Below, piece by piece: positions 34,696 to 42,975 of a stretch of DNA of 64,000 nt. How positions within the stretch are numbered: position 1 is the stretch's first letter; the number at the start of each line of letters is the position of its first letter. The position numbers and the translations under genes were made by a program. Below the pieces are notes generated by a model. It made no database searches, was not told the DNA's origin, and saw nothing but the letters and a program-made list of their open reading frames with translations. The stretch comes from Pseudomonas jinjuensis (GTDB taxonomy: Bacteria; Pseudomonadota; Gammaproteobacteria; Pseudomonadales; Pseudomonadaceae): NCBI RefSeq assembly GCF_900103845.1, contig NZ_FNIJ01000008.1, positions 124,001 through 188,000 on the forward strand, given 5' to 3'.

Positions 34696-35091
34696 CTACA
34701 CCTGCAACGACTCCACCCCCAACTCGTCCCACACCTCCTCGGCCAGGTGGAAGGTGGCGTTGGCCGCCGGGATGCCGCAGTAGATCGCGCTCTGCATCAG
34801 CACTTCCTTGATCTCCTCGCGGGTCACGCCGTTGTTCTTCGCGGCGCGCAGGTGCAGCTTCAGTTCGCCCTCGCGGTTCATGCCGATCAGCATGGCGATG
34901 GTGACCAGGCTGCGGGTGTGGCGCGGCAGGCCGGGGCGGGTCCAGATGTCGCCCCAGGCGTGGCGGGTGATCATTTCCTGGAATTCCTCGTTGAACGGCG
35001 TGAGGTTCTTCAGGCTGCGGTCGACGTGGGCGTCGCCGAGTACCGCGCGGCGCACCTGCATGCCGGCTTCGTAGCGTTGTTTCTCGTCCAT
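34696..35091 (-). CDS. pcaC: 4-carboxymuconolactone decarboxylase
   Basis: 131 aa. Decarboxylates 4-carboxymuconolactone to 3-oxoadipate enol-lactone in the protocatechuate branch. YEAGMQVRRAVLGDAHVDRSLKN is the PcaC start. FQEMITRHAWGDIWTRPGLPRHTRSLVTIAML and HLRAAKNNGVTREEIKEVLMQSAIYCGIPAA are the CMD domain. Start at ATG 35091, with gagag upstream and only 10 bp after pcaB, so translationally linked. Last gene of the pca run; pcaD is not here. Confidence 0.97.
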   Translation of the reverse strand: MDEKQRYEAGMQVRRAVLGDAHVDRSLKNLTPFNEEFQEMITRHAWGDIWTRPGLPRHTRSLVTIAMLIGMNREGELKLHLRAAKNNGVTREEIKEVLMQSAIYCGIPAANATFHLAEEVWDELGVESLQV

Positions 35092-35101
35092 CGGTTCTCT
35101 C

Positions 35102-36454
35102 TCAGGGCTTGAAGTTGCGATGTTCGGCCACGGCGCGCTGTACCCAGCGCTGCGCCTGGCCGAGGTAATGGGCGGGATCGAGCAGGCGGTCGAGGTCTTC
35201 GGCGGACAGCTGTGCGCCGACCTCGGCATTGGCGCCGAGCACCGTGCGCAGGTGCGCGCCCTCCTGTACCGCCTGCTTGCAGCACTGTTCGACCAGATGG
35301 TGCGCGGCGTCGCGGCCGATGCGCCGGGCCAGGGCGATGCTCACCGCCTCGGCCAGCACCAGGCCGTGGGTGAGGTCGAGATTGCTGCGCATGCGCGCGG
35401 CATCCACTTCCAGCGCCGGCACCACCAGCAGCGCCTGCTGCAGCGCGCCGGAGACCAGGCAGCACAGTTCCGGCAGGGTTTCCCACTCGGCGTGCCAGAG
35501 GCCGAGGCTGCGCTCGTGTTCCTGCGGCATGGCCGCCAGCATGGTTGCCACCAGCCCTGGCGCGCGGGTGGCGGCGCCAATCAGCACGGCGGCGCTGACC
35601 GGGTTGCGCTTGTGCGGCATGGTCGAGGATCCGCCCTTGCCCGGCGCGGAAGGTTCGAACAGCTCGCCGGCCTCGGTCTGCATAAGCAGGCTGAGGTCGC
35701 GGCCGAGCTTGCCGAGGCTGCCGGCGATCATCCCGAGCAGACCGGCGAATTCCACCAGGCGGTCGCGCTGGGTGTGCCAGGGCTGTTCCGGCAGGTTCAG
35801 GCCAAGCTCGTCGGCCAGCGCCTCGGCCACCGGCCAGGCCTGCTCGCCCAGCGCGGCGAGGCTGCCGGAAGCGCCGCCGAACTGCAGGCAGAGCAGGCGC
35901 GGCTTCAGTTCGGCGAGACGCTGGCGATGACGGGTGACGGCGCCGAGCCAGCCGGCGATCTTCATGCCGAGGGTCACCGGCGTCGCATGCTGCAGCCAGG
36001 TGCGCCCGGCCAGCGGCACGTCGGCATGCCGTTCGGCCTGCTCGGCGAGATGGGTCGCCAGCGCGCCGAGATCGTATTCCAGCAGGTCCAGCGCGCTGCG
36101 CAGCTGCAGCACCAGGCCGGTGTCCATGGCGTCCTGGCTGGTCGCGCCAAGGTGCACGTAGCGCTCGGCCTCGACGCTTTCGGCGGCGACCTGCCGGCCC
36201 AGCGCCTTGACCAGCGGAATCGCCGAGTTGCCGGCGGTGGCGATGGCCCGGGCCAGCGCCGCGAAGTCGTACTGGTCGGCCGTGCAGGCCGTCGCGATGG
36301 GCGCCACGGCGGATTGCGGGATCAGCCCGACCCGCGCCTCGGCGCGCGCCAGGGCGGCCTCGAAGTCGAGCATGCCCTGTATCCGCCCGGCGTCGCAGAA
36401 CACCGCGCGCATGGCCGGCTGGGTGAAATAGGTATCGAAGAGTTGATTGCTCAC
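35102..36454 (-). CDS. pcaB: 3-carboxy-cis,cis-muconate cycloisomerase
   Basis: 450 aa. Lactonises 3-carboxy-cis,cis-muconate, the PcaHG product. A member of the fumarase/aspartase superfamily with the signature GKGGSSTMPHKRNPVSAAV near residues 275-290, plus HLGATSQDAMDTGL and the LAGRTWLQHATPVT region containing the general histidine. Starts with GTG at 36454, with ggagaa upstream. Between the AEC transporter and pcaC, same strand. Confidence 0.97.
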   Translation of the reverse strand: MSNQLFDTYFTQPAMRAVFCDAGRIQGMLDFEAALARAEARVGLIPQSAVAPIATACTADQYDFAALARAIATAGNSAIPLVKALGRQVAAESVEAERYVHLGATSQDAMDTGLVLQLRSALDLLEYDLGALATHLAEQAERHADVPLAGRTWLQHATPVTLGMKIAGWLGAVTRHRQRLAELKPRLLCLQFGGASGSLAALGEQAWPVAEALADELGLNLPEQPWHTQRDRLVEFAGLLGMIAGSLGKLGRDLSLLMQTEAGELFEPSAPGKGGSSTMPHKRNPVSAAVLIGAATRAPGLVATMLAAMPQEHERSLGLWHAEWETLPELCCLVSGALQQALLVVPALEVDAARMRSNLDLTHGLVLAEAVSIALARRIGRDAAHHLVEQCCKQAVQEGAHLRTVLGANAEVGAQLSAEDLDRLLDPAHYLGQAQRWVQRAVAEHRNFKP

Positions 36455-36493
36455 GCCGGTTCTCCAGTCGTGTTCATGATCGGATTCCGCCCT

Positions 36494-37423
36494 TCAGCGC
36501 AGCAGCGCGATGAAGGCGCTGATGCTGAGGAACGACAGCAGCGTGCTCGCCACCAGCGCGGCGGCGCAGCGACCCTCCAGGCCATAGCGCTGGCCGAGGA
36601 TCGGATAGATGCTGAGCATAGGCGCGCTGGCATAGAGCACGGCGGCGCTGCGCAGCGCCGGATCGGCCACCGGAAACGCCAGAAGGAACAGCAGCACCGC
36701 CAGCGGATGCAGCAGCAGCTTGCCGATACCCAGTTGGACCACGTCGGCGAACAACTTGCCGATCTTCAATCCGTAGAGATTGCCGCCGATGACGAACAGC
36801 GCCACCGGCGCCGAGGCCTGCGCCAGCATTTCCACGGCCTTCAGCGGCACCGCCGGCAGGCGGATCTGCAGCAGCGAGAGGCACAGGCCGATGCTGATGG
36901 CGATGATGATCGGGTTGCGCAGCAGCCGCCCGAAGGTCTCCCGCAGCACCCGGCCGATGCCGGCGCCGCGCTGGTCGCCGGCCTCCGCCAGGACCAGCGC
37001 CAGCGGCAGCATCAGCAGGTTCTCCACCATCATCCCCAGCGCCAGGCCGACCGCGGCCTTGGGCCCGACCACCATGGCGACTATGGGATAGCCGATGAAG
37101 CCGCTGTTGGACATCGACATGCCCAGCCCGCCCAGCGCACTGCCGCTCAGGCTGTCGCCGCGCACCCGGCGGGAGAACAGGAAGCCCGCGGCGAACACCG
37201 CCAGCGAGGCGGCGCCGTAGGCCAGCAGGTAGTTGCGCTCGAACACCTCGTGCAGCGGGTTCTCGGCGAGCGCCTTGATCACCAGCGCCGGCAGCGCCAG
37301 GGTGATGACGAAGCGGCCCATGCCGACGAACTGCTCGCGGCCGAGCAGGCCGGCGCGCGCGCAGAGGAAGCCGATGCCGATGATCAGGAAGATCGGGGCA
37401 GTGATACCGAGGATCTGCAGCAT
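36494..37423 (-). CDS. AEC-family transporter within the pca operon
   Basis: 309 aa. Auxin-efflux-carrier family inner-membrane protein with about ten hydrophobic segments arranged as two similar halves. The ends LQILGITAPIFLIIGIGFLCARAGLL and GRCAAALVASTLLSFLSISAFIALLR are typical. GMSMSNSGFIGYPIV is the conserved broken-helix region. Bacterial members carry dicarboxylates such as malonate or malate. Position between pcaG and pcaB on the same strand suggests it moves protocatechuate or a pathway acid. Confidence 0.85.
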   Translation of the reverse strand: MLQILGITAPIFLIIGIGFLCARAGLLGREQFVGMGRFVITLALPALVIKALAENPLHEVFERNYLLAYGAASLAVFAAGFLFSRRVRGDSLSGSALGGLGMSMSNSGFIGYPIVAMVVGPKAAVGLALGMMVENLLMLPLALVLAEAGDQRGAGIGRVLRETFGRLLRNPIIIAISIGLCLSLLQIRLPAVPLKAVEMLAQASAPVALFVIGGNLYGLKIGKLFADVVQLGIGKLLLHPLAVLLFLLAFPVADPALRSAAVLYASAPMLSIYPILGQRYGLEGRCAAALVASTLLSFLSISAFIALLR

Positions 37424-37481
37424 CGTTCGCGTCCTTCGACCGGGCCGGGTAACGGCGGGCGGCGAACCGCCCGCCCGGCCT

Positions 37482-38087
37482 TCAGAAGTCGAAGAATACC
37501 GTCTCGCCCTCGCCCTGGATGCGGATGTCGAAGCGGTAGGCGGCCTTGCCGTCCACCTCGGTGCGGGTGGCGACCAGCGTCTCGCGCCGCTGCGGCTGCT
37601 CGATCAGGTTCAGCACCGGGTCCCTGGCGTTCGCCTCCGCCTCGTCGTCGAAGTAGATGCGCGTCTGCAGGTGGATGTTGATGCCGCGGGCGAACAGGCT
37701 GACGTTGATGTGCGGCGCCATCGGCACGCCGGCGGCATTGTTCACCACGCCCGGCTTGATGGTCTGCAGCGTCCACTCGCCGGCATCGAAGGTGGTCGCG
37801 GTGCGGCCGAAGCTGTTGAACGGCTTCTCCAGGTCGAAGGCTTCGTCGTAGACGCCCTCATGGTTGGCCTGCCAGAACTCCAGGAAGGAGTCGCGCACCA
37901 GGTGACCGTTGCCGTCATAGACGTTGCCGATCAGCAGGATGTGCTCGCCGGGCGCTTCCGGGCGGGCCATGCGGTTCCAGATTTCCTGCGGGCGGGTCGG
38001 GTTGCCGGCGGCGGCCAGGGCCAGGCCGATGTGCACGTAGGGGCCGGCGGTCTGCGAGGGGGTTTCCGGCAGCAGTTCGATGGACAT
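37482..38087 (-). CDS. pcaG: Protocatechuate 3,4-dioxygenase alpha subunit
   Basis: 201 aa. Structural partner of PcaH in the ring-cleaving dioxygenase. MSIELLPETPSQTAGPYVHIGLA is the PcaG start. GHLVRDSFLEFWQANHEGVYD and VPMAPHINVSLFARGINIHLQTRIYF are recognisable family blocks, and the end is GEGETVFFDF. The subunit lacks the full iron-ligand set, as normal. ATG 38087 lies 11 bp after the pcaH stop. Confidence 0.97.
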   Translation of the reverse strand: MSIELLPETPSQTAGPYVHIGLALAAAGNPTRPQEIWNRMARPEAPGEHILLIGNVYDGNGHLVRDSFLEFWQANHEGVYDEAFDLEKPFNSFGRTATTFDAGEWTLQTIKPGVVNNAAGVPMAPHINVSLFARGINIHLQTRIYFDDEAEANARDPVLNLIEQPQRRETLVATRTEVDGKAAYRFDIRIQGEGETVFFDF

Positions 38088-38098
38088 GGCGGGTCTCC

Positions 38099-38818
38099 TC
38101 ACTTGTTCTCGAAATGGGTGCGGCGCTGGCCGCGCAGGACGATGTCGAAGCGGTAGGCCAGGCAATCCATGGGATTGGCCATGCTCATGTCGAGCTTCGC
38201 GATCAGCGTCTGCACCGCGTCCGGATTGGCGATCGACCTGACGATCGGGCACATCGGGATCAGCGGGTCGCCCTCGAAGTACAGCTGGGTGATCAGCCGG
38301 GTGGAGATCGACGGGCCGCTGATGGAGAAGTGGATGTGCGCCGGACGCCAGTCGTTCGGACCATTGCGCCACGGATAGGGGCCGGGCTTGATGGTGCGGA
38401 AGACGTAGCGGCCCTCGCTGTCGGTCAGCGCGCGGCCGACACCACCGAAATTGGGATCGAGCGGCGCCAGGTAGCGGTCGTTCTTGTGCCGGTAGCGGCC
38501 GCCGGCGTTGGCCTGCCACATCTCCACCAGGGTGTGCGGGACCGGCTTGCCGTACTGGTCCATGACCCGCCCGGAGACGATGATGCGCTCGCCGATCGGC
38601 AGGCCGCCGTGGTCGAAGTTGAGCAGCAGGTCGTTGTCGTGCTCGCCCATCTTCAGGTGCGAGAAGTCCGGCCCGCTGGTTTCCGAGACGGACTGCGGAA
38701 TGCTCACCAGCGCCTGGCGCGGCGAGCGGGCGATGGAGGTCTTGTAGTCGGGAATGAAGGCCTTGGGGTGCCAGTTGCGGTCACGGATGACGAAGCGACG
38801 GGATTCGGCGTCGTGCAT
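38099..38818 (-). CDS. pcaH: Protocatechuate 3,4-dioxygenase beta subunit
   Basis: 239 aa. Iron-bearing subunit that cleaves protocatechuate between the two hydroxyls. The non-haem Fe(III) ligands are visible as the first Tyr in the [16 protein letters not shown] region, the second Tyr in [12 protein letters not shown], and the two His of [26 protein letters not shown] is the conserved N-terminal arm. Start at ATG 38818 (MHDAESRRF) with aggag; the ATG 11 codons upstream has no such site. Preceded by the PcaQ-type palindrome. Confidence 0.98.
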   Translation of the reverse strand: MHDAESRRFVIRDRNWHPKAFIPDYKTSIARSPRQALVSIPQSVSETSGPDFSHLKMGEHDNDLLLNFDHGGLPIGERIIVSGRVMDQYGKPVPHTLVEMWQANAGGRYRHKNDRYLAPLDPNFGGVGRALTDSEGRYVFRTIKPGPYPWRNGPNDWRPAHIHFSISGPSISTRLITQLYFEGDPLIPMCPIVRSIANPDAVQTLIAKLDMSMANPMDCLAYRFDIVLRGQRRTHFENK

Positions 38819-38930
38819 GTCAGGCTCCTGTTGTTGGATTTGTGGAGTCATGGCCCGACAACGATCGGACCCTGCGTTTCCGTGAAGTCTCGGCCAGGAA
38901 GCCGTCCGCGAACAGTGAAATCACGCCCCC

Positions 38931-38956
38931 GATACATAACCATACGGTTATGTATC
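38931..38956 (-). promoter_or_regulatory. PcaQ operator palindrome ahead of pcaH
   Basis: Perfect 11-bp arms gatacataacc / ggttatgtatc around atac. The core ataacc-N4-ggttat matches the PcaQ box consensus ATAACC-N4-GGTTAA known from rhizobia. It lies 113-138 bp before the pcaH start codon. It also contains the stop codon of pcaQ (38948-38950), so operator and gene end are fused. Confidence 0.82.
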
Positions 38957-39871
38957 GGCGAATTGCTCCGCCACTTCGCGCAGCATGCCGCAGAACCACT
39001 GCCCGGCCACCGGCAACGGCAGCGCGACGCTGGTGCAGATGCCCACGGAGCCGCCGGGCTCCTGGATGCCCAGCGCCAGTTCGGCCAGTTCACCGGCCTG
39101 GATGTCCAGGCGCACCGCATCGCGCGGCGCGACCCAGATCGCCTCGCCGTCGGCGACGTAGCGGCGGCTCAGCACCAGCGACAGGGTCTCCAGGCGCCGC
39201 GCGGTGAGCGGGATGCCCCACTGCACGAAGAAGGCGTCGGCGTACTTGCGGATGGTGGTGCCGGCCAGCGGCAGCACCAGCGGGAAATCGCCGAGCCGGC
39301 GCAGGTCGCGCAGGTCCTCGCCGAGCAGCGGATGGCCGGGGCGCACCACCAGGGTCATGGCCTCGCTGTACAGGTGCTCGAAGGCCAGGCCGTGGATTTC
39401 CGGGCTGTCGGTCATGCGCCCGACCACCAGGTCCAGCTCGCCGACCTTGAGCTGCGCCAGCAGGTGCGCGCTGGAGCCGGTGAGCACGCTGACGGTCACG
39501 CTCGGATGCGCGCGCTGCAGGCGCAGCACGGCCTCGGGCAGCAGCAGGCTCTCCACCGTGGACAGCGCGCCGACCCGCAGCAGACTGCCCTCCTCCTCCT
39601 GCGCGCGCAGCACGTTCACCCCGTCGCGCAGGGCCTGCACGCAGGGGCCGGCGTAGCGCAGGAAGGTGTCGCCGGCGGGCGTCAGGCTCACTCCGGCCTT
39701 GCTGCGCTCGAACAGGCGCGCGCCGAGCAGTTCCTCCAGCTCGCCGATGGTCTTGGAAATCGCCGGCTGGCTGACCGCGACGAGGTCGGCGGCGCGGGCG
39801 AAACTGCGCTGCCGGGCGACTTCGAGGAAGCACTGCAGGTGACGGAACTTGATGCGCTGGTCGATGTTCAT
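38948..39871 (-). CDS. pcaQ: LysR-type activator of the pca operon
   Basis: 307 aa. MNIDQRIKFRHLQCFLEVARQRSFARAADLVAVSQPAISKTIGELEELLGARLFERSKAGV is the LysR HTH with the PcaQ-type beginning. The ligand domain carries LDLVVGRMTDSPEIHGLAFEHLYSEAM. Known PcaQ proteins activate pcaDCHGB in response to 3-carboxymuconate. Unusually it is encoded upstream of, and on the same strand as, pcaHG instead of divergently. Start ATG 39871 chosen over a TTG five codons earlier. Confidence 0.93.
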   Translation of the reverse strand: MNIDQRIKFRHLQCFLEVARQRSFARAADLVAVSQPAISKTIGELEELLGARLFERSKAGVSLTPAGDTFLRYAGPCVQALRDGVNVLRAQEEEGSLLRVGALSTVESLLLPEAVLRLQRAHPSVTVSVLTGSSAHLLAQLKVGELDLVVGRMTDSPEIHGLAFEHLYSEAMTLVVRPGHPLLGEDLRDLRRLGDFPLVLPLAGTTIRKYADAFFVQWGIPLTARRLETLSLVLSRRYVADGEAIWVAPRDAVRLDIQAGELAELALGIQEPGGSVGICTSVALPLPVAGQWFCGMLREVAEQFADT

Positions 39872-39937
39872 GGGCGGGCTTCGCAACGGGCGATGCGCAA
39901 CTTTCGCACAGGGGATGCATAACCAGAAGCATCAGCT

Positions 39938-42649
39938 TCAGCGCAGCAGGCCGAGCTCCTTGGCGCGCGCCACCGCCTGGGTGCGCCGCTCGACGCCGAG
40001 CTTGTCGTTGATGTGGCGGGCGTGGCTCTTCACCGTGTGCAGGGAGATGAACAGGCGGTCGCTGATTTCCTGGTTCGAGCAGCCCTGGGCGATCAGTTCC
40101 AGCACCGCCAGTTCCCGCCCGCTCAGCGCTTCGCCACCCGCCTGGAGGCGTTCGGACTGCATCGGGAGCATTCCGCCCAGCCGCTCCAGCAGCGGGCAGG
40201 CGGCGCGTCCCGCGAGTTGTTCGCGGATCCAGCCGGAGCATTCCTGCAGCAGCCCGTCCAGCGGCAGCAGCGCACCGCCGGCCGCGCCCGTCAGGCACTG
40301 CTCGAACAGGGAAGCGGCCTCGCGTTCGCGGCCGTCGCGCAGCAGCAGCTTGAGCAACTGGCCCTGGGCCAGCTGCACCGGCAGCAGCGCTCCGCTCCGC
40401 GAGCCGGCCTCGATGACCGCGCGCAGGCCGCGCTCGGCATCCTCCGGCTGCTCCAGGCGCAGCGCCAGCAGGGCCTGCAGCAATTCGACATGGCCGGGCA
40501 GCAGCGGGCTGCATTCCGGCGGCGTGGCCGGCTGGTGGCCGGTGTAGGTTTCCGCGAGGCGGGTCAGCCAGGCGGAGGCCAGCTCGACCTGCCCCTGCGC
40601 CAGCCACAGCTCGCACTTCGCCAGGGTGATGACCGACAGGTAGTAGACCGGCGGCACGTCCCACACGTGCATCAGCCGTTCGATCTCGCCAAGCAGGGCG
40701 AAGGCGCGGGTGTAGTCGCCCTGCCGCCCTTCCAGGCCGGCCAGTGTGCAGAAGCCCATCACCAGGCTGACGTCGCGGCAGCGGCGCGCTTCGTCGATCC
40801 CGGCCTGCAGCGCGCGCCGCGCCTCGTCGGTGCGCAGCGCCAGGGCGTGCAGGCAGCCCTGGACGATCAGCAGGCGCCCGCGCGCGGTGGAATGCCGCTG
40901 CGGCGACAGGTCGCCGAGACAGGCGAAGCCGAGGCGGACCTCTTCCTCCGCGCGGAATACCTCGCCGCGGGCATGCAGCACGCGGGCACGCTCGTAGCGC
41001 GCGAGCGCCTCGAACATCGGGTTGCCGAAGCGCTGGGCGAGTTCCAGGGCGTCGCGGTTGAGTCCGCGGGCGCGCCATAGGTCGCCGCGCACGATGGCCA
41101 GGTTGCCCAGGGTGGAGAGACACAGCAGGCGCGGGCCGGAGCGCTTCTGCGGCAGCTCGTCCAGGGCCTCGCCGCAGTGCCGTTCGGCGGCCTCGATATC
41201 GCCGCGGCCGCGGGCGATCACCCCGGCCAGCGCCTGCCACTGCGCCAGCAGGTCGCGCTGGGTGTCCGCATCGGCAGCGGGCAGGAAGCGCGCCAGATGC
41301 AGGGCCAGGTCCTCGGCCGCGTCCAGCTGGCAGGCCAGGGCCAGCGCCCAGCCGTAGAGCATGATCAGGCGCGGCGAACTGGCCAGCAGGCTGTCGGGCA
41401 GGCCCATCTTCCAGCGCAGCAGGGTAGCGGGATTCTGTTCCGCCAGCAGCTGTTCCTCGGACAGGCTCTGCACCAGGCTCGCGGCGACTTCCGGATGGCC
41501 GGCGCGCAGGGCTTCCTCGACCGCCTCTTCCAGCATGCCGCGGGCGCTGAACCAGCGGCAGGCGCGCAGGTGCAGCGCCGCGGCGGAGGGGCCGGATTCC
41601 GGCAGGTCGCGCGCCTGCAGCAGGTCGGAGAACAGGTGGTGATAGCGGAACCACTGGCCCTGCTCGTCCAGCGGCACGAGGAACACCTGGTGCTGCTGCA
41701 GGTGCTGGAGGATCGCCGCGCTGTCGTGGGCGTCGCGCAGGGCGTCGCAGAGTTCGGCGGAGAAGCGCTCGAAACGCGCGGTCTGGCTGAGGAACATCTG
41801 CACCTCGGCCGGCAGCCGGTCGATGACCTCCTCCAGCAGGTAGTCGCGGATCAGTTCCTCCGTGCCGCACAGCGCCACGTCGCAGGCGTTCGCCGCCAGC
41901 TCGCTGCCGTGGGCCAGCAGCCACAGGCGCAGGCCGGCGATCCAGCCTTCGCTGCGCTCCAGCAGGTTTTCCAGGTCTGGCCCGCGCAGCTGCGCGCCGC
42001 TCAGGCTGACCAGTTCGGCGGTTTCCTCGGCGCTCAGGCGCAGGTCCTGTTCGTTGAGTTCGAGCAACTGGCGCGACAGGCGCAGGCGCGCCAGGTGCCA
42101 GTCGGGCCGGCAGCGGCTGGTCACCAGCAGCACCAGCCCGTCCGGCAGGTGATTGAGGAGGAACTGCAGGCAGCGGTCGAGCACCGCGCCCTGGGCCAGG
42201 TGGTAGTCGTCCAGCACCAGCAGCAGGGGCGATTCCGTCGACACGCGGAGCGTGAGTTCGTCGAGCAGGTCGTCGAGCCAGGCCTCGTAGGCGAACGGCT
42301 GGTGCCGCTGGCGCATCTTCAGCAGGCTCATGGCGTCTTCGCCGAGGCCGGGGAAATACAGGCGCAGGCCGTCCAGCAGGCGTTCGAGGAAGCGCCCCGG
42401 ATCGCTGTCGCGGGCGCTCAGCCCCAGCCACAGGCTGCGCCATTGCGGATCGAGCTGCTCGCAGAACTCGATGGCCAGCGAACTCTTGCCGAACCCCGCC
42501 GGCGCCGAGACCAGCACCAGGCGGCCGGCCAGACCGGCGCGCATGCGCTCGCAGAGCCGCGAACGGGCGACATGGCCGTCGGGCAACGGTGGACGGAAGA
42601 AGCGGCTGGGGGTTCGGGTCAGTACTGGCAGAGTCGGGAATTCGGTCAT
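39938..42649 (-). CDS. MalT/AlkS-type large ATP-dependent LuxR regulator
   Basis: 903 aa. N-terminal P-loop ATPase with Walker A APAGFGKSS at residues 49-57 and a Walker-B-like LLLVLDDYHL. A long helical TPR-like region spans about 330-830. A C-terminal LuxR HTH follows (LSGRELAVLELIAQGCSNQEISDRLFISLHTVKSHARHINDKLGV). This is the LAL architecture of MalT and AlkS, which sense a small inducer. It precedes the DUF1329/DUF1302 genes and an AlkK-like ligase, its likely targets. Start ATG 42649, or GTG 42664. Confidence 0.92.
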   Translation of the reverse strand: MTEFPTLPVLTRTPSRFFRPPLPDGHVARSRLCERMRAGLAGRLVLVSAPAGFGKSSLAIEFCEQLDPQWRSLWLGLSARDSDPGRFLERLLDGLRLYFPGLGEDAMSLLKMRQRHQPFAYEAWLDDLLDELTLRVSTESPLLLVLDDYHLAQGAVLDRCLQFLLNHLPDGLVLLVTSRCRPDWHLARLRLSRQLLELNEQDLRLSAEETAELVSLSGAQLRGPDLENLLERSEGWIAGLRLWLLAHGSELAANACDVALCGTEELIRDYLLEEVIDRLPAEVQMFLSQTARFERFSAELCDALRDAHDSAAILQHLQQHQVFLVPLDEQGQWFRYHHLFSDLLQARDLPESGPSAAALHLRACRWFSARGMLEEAVEEALRAGHPEVAASLVQSLSEEQLLAEQNPATLLRWKMGLPDSLLASSPRLIMLYGWALALACQLDAAEDLALHLARFLPAADADTQRDLLAQWQALAGVIARGRGDIEAAERHCGEALDELPQKRSGPRLLCLSTLGNLAIVRGDLWRARGLNRDALELAQRFGNPMFEALARYERARVLHARGEVFRAEEEVRLGFACLGDLSPQRHSTARGRLLIVQGCLHALALRTDEARRALQAGIDEARRCRDVSLVMGFCTLAGLEGRQGDYTRAFALLGEIERLMHVWDVPPVYYLSVITLAKCELWLAQGQVELASAWLTRLAETYTGHQPATPPECSPLLPGHVELLQALLALRLEQPEDAERGLRAVIEAGSRSGALLPVQLAQGQLLKLLLRDGREREAASLFEQCLTGAAGGALLPLDGLLQECSGWIREQLAGRAACPLLERLGGMLPMQSERLQAGGEALSGRELAVLELIAQGCSNQEISDRLFISLHTVKSHARHINDKLGVERRTQAVARAKELGLLR

Positions 42650-42931
42650 GCGGCCCTGGCTCACTCCGGCTCGTGGACGGTACCTGCTGCAAGGCAGCCT
42701 AGCTGCTTGTCCGGCCTATTTGAAGACAGATTTGTTACTGTTCGCGATCAATGGCGTTTATATCGGGGCAAGGTGCGCGCCAGTGGTGAAGCATCCTGAC
42801 GGACAGATTGCGTGGGAACGAAGGACAAGGCAGGCCAGACACGGACCTGTAGGAGCCAGCTTGCTGGCGATCAGTGGTGGGGAAAAGCTTCGCGAGCAAG
42901 CTCGCTCCTACAGGTGCGGCATGAGGCTGAT
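42650..42931. repeat. Gap with paired gtaggagc repeats
   Basis: Intergenic stretch upstream of the LAL regulator. It holds tgtaggagccagcttgctgg (42849-42871) and its mate tcgcgagcaagctcgctcc (42890-42912), pairing as a BIME-like unit. The rest should contain the regulator promoter. No gene is seen. Confidence 0.7.
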
Positions 42932-42957
42932 AAAAAAGCCGGCCCGAAGGCCGGCTT
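42932..42957 (-). terminator. Terminator of the DUF1329 gene
   Basis: Stem agccggcc / ggccggct with loop cgaa. On the minus strand it is followed by six T residues, 19 bp past the DUF1329 stop. Confidence 0.9.
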
Positions 42958-42975
42958 CCTGCGCAACGCGGGTTC

